A stretch of DNA of 5,757 nt, taken from Methanomicrobia archaeon LH_S13 (GTDB lineage Archaea; Halobacteriota; Syntropharchaeia; Alkanophagales; Methanospirareceae). The notes beneath the pieces are model-generated. The model saw only the letters and a list, made by a program, of their open reading frames with translations, did not search any database and was not told the origin of the DNA. The position numbers and the translations under genes were made by a program. Below, one piece after another: positions 1-5,656 of this stretch. The stretch is taken from the NCBI GenBank assembly GCA_023659785.1, contig JAGXOR010000089.1:1-5757 (forward strand). Reading direction: 5' to 3'. Within the stretch, counting starts at the first letter, position 1. Each line of letters opens with the position of its first letter.

Positions 1-15
1 AAGCCTCAGGTGGAG

Positions 16-41
16 GTGGTCTTATGACTATGAAAGACCAC
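16..41. repeat. Perfect 8-bp inverted repeat (hairpin) over the end of the gamma-subunit remnant
   Basis: GTGGTCTT at 16-23 is the exact reverse complement of AAGACCAC at 34-41, with a 10-nt loop. One wobble pair and one A-T pair can extend the stem to 14-43. The stop codon of the minus-strand remnant lies in the loop. It could act as a 3' stem for ilvC-containing transcripts or mark an element end; no T-run follows on either strand. Confidence 0.6.
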
Positions 42-171
42 TTAAACTGGAACCCCTTTCAAATTCCACACAGACCTCTTTGTAGACCTCCAAAAATGCT
101 GCGGTACCCAGCACTCTGCTGGCAACTTTCACACCTTGGCCACCCATGCCGTGGAATCTCAACCTGAGCAT
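28..171 (-). pseudogene. Truncated gamma subunit of a 2-oxoacid:ferredoxin oxidoreductase (PorG/VorG-like), N-terminal remnant
   Basis: A 47-codon frame starts 9 nt after the ilvC stop and ends at a TAG at 28-30. Its first 28 or so residues match the start of PorG/VorG-type gamma subunits: a short strand (LRLRFHG), the glycine-rich GMGGQGVKVASRVLG segment, then TAAFLE. In the family this is followed by a conserved region ending in a GxERRGAP motif, and the subunit runs to about 180 residues. Here the frame continues as EVYKEVCVEFERG and stops; neither alternative frame restores the family sequence. The AGACCTC heptamer occurs twice, 12 nt apart (72-78 and 84-90), just after the conserved part. 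An intact family member would join two enzyme halves that oxidise 2-oxo acids such as pyruvate or 2-oxoisovalerate with ferredoxin. I infer a decayed or interrupted gene; a genuine short protein is less likely. Confidence 0.6.
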
Positions 172-180
172 TTTAGAAGC

Positions 181-1164
181 TCATTTCTTAGCAAACAACT
201 TCCTTATCTCCGCACCAACGGTTTCAACCTGATGCTCACCTATCTTCTCTCTACTCTCTTTCAAGAACGGAATACCGCGTTTGTATTCTTCAACCCATTC
301 ATCTGCAAATTCGCCGCTCTCCACGCGTTTTAGCGTTTCTTTCATCCTCTCCTTTACCTCCGGTCCGATTATCTTATGCCCCACAGACCACATTCCATAC
401 TCCGCCGTGTTAGAGATAACCTCTGCCATCTGCTTTATCCCGCCCTGCCACACTAAGTCCACAATGAGTTTTATCTCGTGCACGCACTCGAAATACGCCA
501 TCTCGGGGGGGTAGCCCGCCTCTACTAGCACTTCAAACCCGTTCTTCATTAATTCTACTAACCCACCGCATAAAACGCACTGCTCACCAAATAAATCCTC
601 GTACGTCTCCTGTTCAAAAGTACATTCTAAAATGCCTGCTTTTGTCCAGTGCATCGCCTTTGTCATTGCTAACGCAACTTCTCGCGCTTTTCCCGAAGGG
701 TTCTGTTTTACGGCAACGAGACCCGGGACGCCAAAACCTTCTAAATATGCCTTCCTTTCCTCGGTTCCCGGCGCCTTCGGTGCAACCATAATAACGTCCA
801 CGTTCTCAGGTGGAACAATTCGTTTGAAGCAGATATTAAAGCCATGCGAAAACCCGAGTGTTTTCCCTGCTTTCATGTGCTTCCTTATCTGATTCTCATA
901 AATATCCGGCTGTATTTCGTCCGGAAGCAGGATATGCACAATATCTCCTTTTTCCGCCGCTTCATCTATCGCCAATACCTCAAAACCGTCCTCTTTTGCC
1001 TTTTCCCAGCTCTTTCCTCCTTCTCTCGCACCCACGACCACGTTTATTCCCGAGTCACGCAAGCAGTTTGCCTGTGCATCCCCCTGTGCCCCATACCCCA
1101 TCACCGCTATTGTTTTATCCCTTAAAATACTCTCATCTATATCCTCATCATGTAATACGTTCAT
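181..1164 (-). CDS. ilvC: Ketol-acid reductoisomerase (class I)
   Basis: This enzyme converts 2-acetolactate and 2-aceto-2-hydroxybutyrate, the IlvB/IlvN products, to 2,3-dihydroxy acids using Mg2+ and NAD(P)H, in the cytoplasm. Its 327 residues are the normal class I length. The Rossmann domain covers about 1-182 with the nucleotide loop GYGAQG (23-28); HGFN with His107 and APKAPG with Lys130 follow. The knotted C-terminal domain carries the metal and substrate residues Asp190, Glu194, Glu226, Glu230 and Ser251, all present. The cofactor loop reads REGGKS (47-52), with Gly where many NADPH enzymes have the first Ser. APKAPG replaces the bacterial PKGPGH and is, as I recall, typical of archaeal homologues. 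The start shares ATGA with the PaREP1 stop and has a strong upstream GAGGAG, so translation is probably coupled. Confidence 0.97.
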   Translation of the reverse strand: MNVLHDEDIDESILRDKTIAVMGYGAQGDAQANCLRDSGINVVVGAREGGKSWEKAKEDGFEVLAIDEAAEKGDIVHILLPDEIQPDIYENQIRKHMKAGKTLGFSHGFNICFKRIVPPENVDVIMVAPKAPGTEERKAYLEGFGVPGLVAVKQNPSGKAREVALAMTKAMHWTKAGILECTFEQETYEDLFGEQCVLCGGLVELMKNGFEVLVEAGYPPEMAYFECVHEIKLIVDLVWQGGIKQMAEVISNTAEYGMWSVGHKIIGPEVKERMKETLKRVESGEFADEWVEEYKRGIPFLKESREKIGEHQVETVGAEIRKLFAKK

Positions 1165-1649
1165 ATTATTCTCCTCAATTTTTCAACCAACTTCTCAATA
1201 CGCCTCAACAATATTTCTACTACATCCTTATCCATTTCATTCTCGTAGAAGTTCCTATGTAAAGCATTTGCATCACCAAAAAATACGACGATATCCTCAT
1301 CTCCTCTCTCCCTTGAAATTCTGCTCACGGTAGACCATATTTCGCCATGCCTCTCCAACTTTAATCCCCTGCCCGCTGCTATTCTCTTCACTGCGAGCGC
1401 AGATGCCCCCCATAGCTTCTCTGATGTTTGCACCAAATCCCCTTTGTTCAAAAATTCTTTTGATTCCTCAATATATCTATCACTTAAAGCCTGGTAGTGT
1501 TCTTCAAGCCCCTCAGGATCCAATTCCTCATTCAATCCCTTAAGTATTAGCTCAATACCTAACTCCTCAGGTAGCGAATCGGTTTCCTCAGCCTTTTCCC
1601 TTAATTTCACCACAAGCTTTTGCGGCAATGTGATTGAAGCAGCTCCCAT
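1161..1649 (-). CDS. PaREP1-family protein with a ribbon-helix-helix-like N-terminus
   Basis: The function is unknown. The 162 residues fit the PaREP1 family, named from Pyrobaculum aerophilum repeats and nearly confined to archaea. Family hallmarks are LDPEGLEEHY (43-52), KGDLVQTSEKLWGASALAVK (69-88), the His101 region, and ALHRNFYE (129-136), followed by a charged C-terminal helix. The core should be an alpha-helical bundle resembling HEPN/KNTase_C-type folds; that relation is from memory. Residues 5-42 (SITLP, a helix, a turn at DSLPEE, a second helix) look like a ribbon-helix-helix unit, which would allow DNA binding and dimerisation, though PaREP1 proteins often begin this way. Arg94 and His101 are spaced RX6H, which loosely matches the HEPN nuclease pattern but is not proof. 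No nucleotidyltransferase partner gene is adjacent. It overlaps ilvC by four bases and has its own TATA-like element upstream. Its ribosome binding site is weak (purine-rich AAGAGAAG). Confidence 0.85.
   Translation of the reverse strand: MGAASITLPQKLVVKLREKAEETDSLPEELGIELILKGLNEELDPEGLEEHYQALSDRYIEESKEFLNKGDLVQTSEKLWGASALAVKRIAAGRGLKLERHGEIWSTVSRISRERGDEDIVVFFGDANALHRNFYENEMDKDVVEILLRRIEKLVEKLRRII
1171..1176 (-). promoter_or_regulatory. Ribosome binding site of ilvC inside the PaREP1 coding end
   Basis: The minus strand reads GAGGAG, then six bases (AATAAT), then the ilvC ATG. The site lies in the last codons of PaREP1, which encode RRII. This supports start 1164 and lets ribosomes finishing PaREP1 re-initiate on ilvC. 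Confidence 0.8.
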
Positions 1650-1671
1650 GATTATTCTTCTCTTATGCTAT

Positions 1672-1684
1672 CATTGTTACAATG
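1672..1684. promoter_or_regulatory. Palindrome (6-bp arms) at the PaREP1-ilvC promoter, candidate operator
   Basis: CATTGT, one central base, then ACAATG forms a perfect 13-nt palindrome. It begins just downstream of the proposed TATA element of PaREP1, over or near the expected transcription start. GTTAC also occurs twice, 20 nt apart (1676-1680 and 1696-1700). A dimeric repressor could bind here; the RHH-like end of PaREP1 makes autoregulation an obvious guess. Confidence 0.4.
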
Positions 1685-1710
1685 GCATATAAATAGTTAC
1701 CACTTATATA
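1685..1710 (-). promoter_or_regulatory. Putative archaeal TATA elements for PaREP1-ilvC
   Basis: On the minus strand the gap contains CTATTTATATGCC (roughly 1685-1697) and further upstream TATATAAG (1703-1710). The first lies about 40 nt before the PaREP1 ATG, so transcription would start about 10-20 nt ahead of it. Both boxes sit within 40 bp of the tnpB stop, so the promoter adjoins or belongs to the insertion element's downstream end. Confidence 0.45.
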
Positions 1711-1725
1711 GGAAAATATTCCATC

Positions 1726-2626
1726 CTAACCAGAGGGAACATCTAAGTGGTTTTCAGGCAGGGGACCATATACTCCCTGAGAGATAAAGCGGTCTCGTAT
1801 GTTACATGCGGCATTATGGTCAGCATCGTCCTTATTTCCACATGTGGGACATACGAATCTTTCATCCCGTCTTATCCCTTTGCTTCCACATTTGTTGCAG
1901 GCTTTACTCGTCCCTCTTGGATTCACACCCGCGATTTGAACACGGTTCTCTTCACAGAGCATCTCCAGTTTGGTCAGAGCACGATGGTAAGCCCAAATAT
2001 AATCGGGTTATCTCTTCCTTTAGCTCTTTACCTACTATTTGCCCATCGCTCATAACGGCTAATTTACGAAATCCTAAGTCGAGCCCAACAGCTCCTCCCA
2101 CTTCTTTTATCTGTTCCGCTTCTTTCTCAAAGAATACATCTAAGAATAATCCTTTATCCGTTCTTCGCAACCTGCATGATTTCTTCGGGGTCCAATCGGA
2201 GTTATTAAAGAACTTGTTGAAATGATAATGCCGCTTTGCAGGGATATATATTGGTTTCCCACCTAAGATAGCGAGTTTTATCCACAGGTCGAAACTGTTT
2301 TTCCCTTGTTCTATCTTAACGAATCGTGAATCTAATTCGATAGAGGCATTATGAACAATCGGCTTTGTTTTCTTCTCTCGCTTTCGCTGCGATTTAATAA
2401 TAGCTAAGGCTTGCTTTGCTGCACATTGCTTGTATCGTTCTGTTAAAGGGCTTTTTATCTCTTTATACCATTTCTTGGGAACAAACGTACCAAAGAAGCG
2501 TTTATAATTCCAGAGCGTGTTAATAAGCTTTTGCAAGAAGATAAGATACTGTTGTATCAATAAATCTATCGCTACCTTCTTCTCCCCTGTCGCTTCGTTA
2601 AGCGATAAAGTCGCGTGTCTTATCAT
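1726..2626 (-). pseudogene. tnpB: TnpB (IS200/IS605-type RNA-guided nuclease), frameshifted with internal deletion of the RuvC-II region
   Basis: Intact TnpB is an RNA-guided DNA nuclease of IS200/IS605- and IS607-type elements, usually about 370-420 residues. The first frame (2626-1952, 224 residues) has the full N-terminal part and RuvC-I, AVGLDLGFRKLAV with Asp183. It then loses homology after GKELKEEITR and stops. A second frame, open from about 2007 and overlapping the first, gives YHRALTKLEMLCEENRV, the P.GTS motif, a zinc ribbon (CNKCG...CPTCG) and RuvC-III DADHNAACNI, ending at the TAG at 1726-1728. The stretch between RuvC-I and YHRALTKLE, normally about 70-100 residues and holding the RuvC-II glutamate, is absent. 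One frame-shifting deletion near 1990-2020 explains this. No tnpA is visible. The copy should be nuclease-dead. The first frame is preceded by AGGGAG nine bases before its ATG. The element separates ilvN from PaREP1-ilvC. Confidence 0.9.
2590..2605. repeat. 6-bp inverted repeat with 4-nt loop in the tnpB start region
   Basis: TCGCTT, loop CGTT, then AAGCGA form a perfect stem about 20-35 nt inside the tnpB frame (codons 8-12). It could be a hairpin at the left part of the element or a coincidence of coding sequence. Confidence 0.35.
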
Positions 2627-2640
2627 CTTGACAACTCCCT

Positions 2641-2660
2641 ACTATAATTTTCTATATTTT
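2641..2660 (-). promoter_or_regulatory. Possible TATA element upstream of the tnpB relic
   Basis: The minus strand reads AAAATATAGAAAATTATAGT here, 15-34 nt before the tnpB ATG, with AGGGAG between it and the start. The 93-bp gap between the ilvN stop and tnpB is AT-rich and should contain the left end of the element, but I cannot place the boundary. Confidence 0.35.
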
Positions 2661-2719
2661 GACACGTTTATCCATGAAATCCTTTTGCTTTAATGATACT
2701 TATGTTATTGCTGTTGCGC

Positions 2720-3214
2720 CTATCTCTCCACCCCTGCACCTATCCCAATCGCCGTAACCCCCGTACTGAACAACTGTTTCACACCAAAATGGCGCATCAA
2801 ATCCACGAACCTGTCTATCTTTTTCGGCTCTTCTGTAAGTTCCAGTGTTACAGAATCCAATGCCGCATCTAATATTTTCGCTCCGTAAGATTCCGCAAGC
2901 TGCATTACCTCCGAGCGAGCTTCTGGATCCTTCGCATGCACCTTTAGCAGGCACAAATCGCGGATAATCGCCTCTTCGTCCTTCAAATCCACCACTTTTA
3001 CTACTTCTATCAGATTGCTAACTTGCTTCCTCACCATCTCCAGCTCGCTCTCTGAACCTTCTATCGCCACTGTCATCCTTGATAAACCCTCCTTCTCGCA
3101 TGGAGAGACTGTAAGTGAGGTGATATTGATTCCTCGCATCGTGAACATGCCCGACATTCGCGTTAGCACTCCCGGATTATCCTCCACCAATAACGAAATT
3201 ATATGTGTTTGCAT
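2720..3214 (-). CDS. ilvN: Acetohydroxyacid synthase small (regulatory) subunit
   Basis: This subunit binds IlvB, raises its activity and normally confers feedback inhibition by valine or another branched-chain amino acid. Its 164 residues are the standard short-form length. An ACT domain fills about 2-76, with the signature VEDNPGVLTRMSGMFTMRG (10-28), N30 and LTVSP (34-38). The C-terminal small-subunit domain follows at about 84-160 (LCLLKVHA, then LELTEEPKKIDRFVDLM and the final STGVTAIGIG). Effector-site residues equivalent to E. coli IlvH Gly14 and Asn29 are kept (Gly15, Asn30), while Asn11 is Asp12, a common variant. The ATG lies inside the last codons of ilvB, giving a 16-nt overlap, so it is co-transcribed and probably coupled. 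Only a weak ribosome binding site (GGAA) precedes it. Confidence 0.96.
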   Translation of the reverse strand: MQTHIISLLVEDNPGVLTRMSGMFTMRGINITSLTVSPCEKEGLSRMTVAIEGSESELEMVRKQVSNLIEVVKVVDLKDEEAIIRDLCLLKVHAKDPEARSEVMQLAESYGAKILDAALDSVTLELTEEPKKIDRFVDLMRHFGVKQLFSTGVTAIGIGAGVER

Positions 3215-4917
3215 CTTTCCGTTCCTATCATTCTCGTTATACTACCTCCTGGAGGAATCATGGGCAATACCTTATCCTCCTTGCCTACAATCATATCAAG
3301 TACTGCGGGTTTTCCTGACTCAAATGCGTTATTCAATGCGTCTTTCAACTCTTCCGGCTTTTCCACTCGCTCTGCATAGCATCCAAACGATTCCGCCAGC
3401 TTAACAAAATCCGGCGTTATTCCCAGATCCGATTGAGAATATTTCTTATCGAAGAACAGCTCCTGGAACTGCCTTATCATTCCCAAATATCTGTTGTCAA
3501 AGATGCACACCACAACGGGTATGTCGTTCTCAACGCAGGTAGCCATGTCCTGACAGGTCATCAAGAAACTTCCGTCACCCGCTATATCCACCACTTTCTT
3601 ATCTGGTGCCGCAACTTTCGCTCCTATTGCTGCGGGGAATCCGAATCCCATTGTCCCCAGCCCGCCAGAGGATATAAACGTGCGAGGCTTCTTCGTCATG
3701 TAATAATACGCTGCAAACATCTGACACTGCCCCACTTCTGTTGTGACGATTGCATCGTCATCCAGGAGATTGCTGATTTCTTTTATTAATATATCTGATA
3801 CAGACGCCCCTTCCCTTGATATATCTTCTACGCACGAATCACATGCCTCGTGCATCTTTTTTATTCTCTTCTCCCATTCGCTCCCACTTTTCTTCTCTCT
3901 CTTTTTCTCCAGCAACTTTAATATTCCCGACAGCGCAAGCTTCACATCTCCTACAATTGGTATATCCACCTGCATGTTCTTGTTTATCTCTGCGGTATCT
4001 ATGTCCACGTGTATTAGCGTGGCATCCGGAGCAAACTGGTCTAATTGCCAGCCCGTGGTTCTATCGCTGAATCTTGTCCCTAAGGCGAGCAGAGCATCGC
4101 ATTCGTTAATCGCTCTGTTCGCATAGAGCTGTCCATGCATTCCTGCCATGCCCAGGCAGAAAGGATGATTCTCTGGAATAGCTCCTTTACCCATAAGTGT
4201 TGTTACTACGGGAGCACAAAGAAAATCCGCTAAATGACGTAACTCCACCGCAGCATCCGCGCTGATAACACCTCCGCCTGCCAGTATAAGAGGTCGCTCA
4301 GCATTTGCTAATATCTCAACAACTCGCTTTATTTGCACTTGATTCGGCTTTATATTCGGTTTATAGCCAACAAAAGTCTCCTTCGGATGTAAATCCACCT
4401 CCGCTACGCCTGCTAATATGTCCGTTGGCAGGTCAACCAAAACAACCCCCTTCCTTCCAGTATTGGCAATATAAAAGGCATTATGGATGATCTTAGGTAA
4501 ATCGCTCGTTCGCTTTACGAGGAAGTTATGTTTCGTGATGGGCATGGTGAAGGTGAAGGTGCTGGCTTCCTGGAATGCGTTTGTGCCTATTACAGAGGTC
4601 GGCACCTGCCCTGTTAATGCCACCACAGGCGAAGAATCCATGTTTGCGTTCGTCAGTCCAGTAACGAGGTTCGTGGCGCCGGGACCTGAAGTGGCAATAC
4701 AAACGCCTACTTTCCCTGATACACGTGCATAGCCGTCGGCGGCGTGCGCCGCACATTGCTCATGCCTCATTAATATGTGCCTTATCGCCTCATCCTTGTA
4801 CAGCACATCGTACAAGTCTAACAGAGCTCCTCCGGGTATTCCAAAGGCTACTTCCACTCCTTCAGTCTTCAACTCCTCTACTACTATTTCCGCACCGCTT
4901 AACTTCTCTCTTGTCAT
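3199..4917 (-). CDS. ilvB: Acetohydroxyacid (acetolactate) synthase large catalytic subunit
   Basis: This ThDP-, FAD- and Mg2+-dependent enzyme makes 2-acetolactate from two pyruvates, or 2-aceto-2-hydroxybutyrate from pyruvate and 2-oxobutyrate, the first shared step of valine, leucine and isoleucine synthesis. At 572 residues it has the usual length. The N-terminal ThDP-pyrimidine domain (about 5-170) has catalytic Glu53 in RHEQ and the TNAFQE loop (112-117). The central FAD domain spans about 190-340 (ILAGGGV, GTRFSDRTTG). The C-terminal ThDP-pyrophosphate domain has GDGSF (447-451) running to DN (474-475). Phe484 in RQFQELF replaces the Trp nearly universal in AHAS. I chose the ATG at 4917 because GGAGG stands 8 nt before it; an in-frame ATG at 4932 adds five residues, overlaps that site and has no site of its own. 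It leads the cluster and overlaps ilvN. Confidence 0.96.
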   Translation of the reverse strand: MTREKLSGAEIVVEELKTEGVEVAFGIPGGALLDLYDVLYKDEAIRHILMRHEQCAAHAADGYARVSGKVGVCIATSGPGATNLVTGLTNANMDSSPVVALTGQVPTSVIGTNAFQEASTFTFTMPITKHNFLVKRTSDLPKIIHNAFYIANTGRKGVVLVDLPTDILAGVAEVDLHPKETFVGYKPNIKPNQVQIKRVVEILANAERPLILAGGGVISADAAVELRHLADFLCAPVVTTLMGKGAIPENHPFCLGMAGMHGQLYANRAINECDALLALGTRFSDRTTGWQLDQFAPDATLIHVDIDTAEINKNMQVDIPIVGDVKLALSGILKLLEKKREKKSGSEWEKRIKKMHEACDSCVEDISREGASVSDILIKEISNLLDDDAIVTTEVGQCQMFAAYYYMTKKPRTFISSGGLGTMGFGFPAAIGAKVAAPDKKVVDIAGDGSFLMTCQDMATCVENDIPVVVCIFDNRYLGMIRQFQELFFDKKYSQSDLGITPDFVKLAESFGCYAERVEKPEELKDALNNAFESGKPAVLDMIVGKEDKVLPMIPPGGSITRMIGTERCKHI

Positions 4918-4924
4918 TTCTCTT

Positions 4925-4930
4925 CCCTCC
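4925..4930 (-). promoter_or_regulatory. Ribosome binding site that decides the ilvB start
   Basis: The minus strand reads GGAGGG followed by seven bases and ATG at 4917. The alternative ATG at 4930-4932 overlaps the first base of this motif, so the downstream start is preferred. Confidence 0.75.
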
Positions 4931-4932
4931 AT

Positions 4933-5036
4933 GCCATTAAAAATTATATCTGTAAGAGATAGTATAAGTTATCTCCTTTAAATTTAAATATAGATAGTGC
5001 CTGCAGGATATTTAATAGATTTGACAATAACTAACC
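4933..5036. promoter_or_regulatory. Divergent promoter region between ilvB and the methyltransferase gene
   Basis: This gap serves both directions. For ilvB, the minus strand carries TATATTTAAATTTAAA (4978-4993), placing transcription start near 4955-4960 and leaving a leader of about 40 nt with the GGAGG site. For the methyltransferase, TTTAAATATAG (4983-4993) or GATATTTAATAG (5007-5018) could serve; the second would give a nearly leaderless transcript. The AT core is almost self-complementary, so the two promoters may share it. An 8-bp palindrome, CCTGCAGG, lies at 5000-5007. No leader peptide or attenuator is visible. Confidence 0.55.
4956..4975. promoter_or_regulatory. Inverted repeat GAGATA-N8-TATCTC at the ilvB promoter, candidate operator
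   Basis: GAGATA (4956-4961) and TATCTC (4970-4975) are perfect reverse complements around GTATAAGT. The repeat sits between the likely ilvB TATA element and its start site, where an archaeal repressor such as an Lrp-type protein could block transcription. The regulator itself is not in the window. Confidence 0.4.
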
Positions 5037-5651
5037 ATGGCCAGCGTAATAGAAAAACATCTCATTTTTTGTGAAAGCACCTTTGGACGCAGTCTCATGA
5101 CTAAAGAAGCAGATTATCTCGGAAACGAGCTAAAAGGTAGGCGGAAAATTCTGGATGTGGGTTGCGGTATAGGTGCATTTGAACAAAGATTGCCAGAATT
5201 AAATATAATTGGAGTTGACACAGACGAGGAAATGATCAAAGCTGCGAGAGCAAGAAGACCAACAAATACTTATTGCCTCGTGGATGCCAAACGATTACCC
5301 TTTCTCAATGCTTCATTTGATGCCCTATTCTATGTCACGAGTTTGGAATTTATGGATGATTATAAAGGTGCAATAGATGAAGCAGTTAGAGTTTTAGAGC
5401 CGGAAGGGAAATTAGTTGCGATGGTTTTAAATCCAGAATCCCGGTATTTTCAAATCCATTTTTCAAAAGAGGGTTCTTATTTTAGAAGAATGAAACATAA
5501 AAACCCGGGACAAATGGTTGATTACATTGAGCAGCGTTTTAACCTTCAAACTAACTATTTCTTGGGAGTTGATGGAGAAAAAATCTTTGATACAGAAGAT
5601 AAAAGGTATGCAAGTTTGTTTATAATAAAGGGAATTATTCAAGCTCTTTAA
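5037..5651 (+). CDS. Class I SAM-dependent methyltransferase (Methyltransf_11-like), substrate unknown
   Basis: The 204-residue protein has the Rossmann-type SAM-binding core. Motif I is LDVGCGIG (39-46), the acidic residue binding the SAM ribose is Asp61 in GVDTDEEMI, and Asp83 (VDAKRLPF) is the likely adenine contact. FDALFYVTSLEFM (94-106) is motif IV, and RVLEPEGKLVAMVLN (118-132) the following helix and strand. The C-terminal third, rich in Tyr, Phe and Lys (135-204), is probably the substrate cap and names no substrate. There is no signal peptide or membrane segment, so it is cytoplasmic. It is divergent from ilvB and more AT-rich than the ilv genes. No ribosome binding site precedes the ATG (CAATAACTAACC), which fits leaderless translation. 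The family covers small molecules, lipids, quinones and proteins. Confidence 0.85.
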   Translation: MASVIEKHLIFCESTFGRSLMTKEADYLGNELKGRRKILDVGCGIGAFEQRLPELNIIGVDTDEEMIKAARARRPTNTYCLVDAKRLPFLNASFDALFYVTSLEFMDDYKGAIDEAVRVLEPEGKLVAMVLNPESRYFQIHFSKEGSYFRRMKHKNPGQMVDYIEQRFNLQTNYFLGVDGEKIFDTEDKRYASLFIIKGIIQAL

Positions 5652-5656
5652 CTTAT

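Noticed and set aside
136..333. Plus-strand frame of 65 codons at the left end
   Set aside because: It overlaps ilvC and the gamma-subunit remnant on the opposite strand and shows no family features.
858..1262. Plus-strand open frame of 134 codons opposite ilvC
   Set aside because: It is proline- and serine-rich low-complexity sequence antisense to the well-supported ilvC and PaREP1 genes, with no recognisable domain.
1161..1649. HEPN-MNT toxin-antitoxin module
   Set aside because: The PaREP1 protein may be HEPN-like, but no nucleotidyltransferase partner is adjacent; its neighbours are ilvC and tnpB.
1806..2225. Plus-strand open frame of 139 codons opposite tnpB
   Set aside because: It is antisense to clear TnpB motifs, lacks a ribosome binding site and resembles no family.
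2700..2954. Minus-strand frame of 84 codons overlapping ilvN
   Set aside because: It is a shifted reading of ilvN with no start signal and no domain.
3433..4126. Plus-strand open frames opposite ilvB
   Set aside because: They are antisense shadows of a conserved enzyme gene whose codons explain them.
4918..5036. Amino-acid attenuator or riboswitch before ilvB
   Set aside because: The gap is about 120 bp, has no run of branched-chain codons, no antiterminator/terminator pair and no known riboswitch core.
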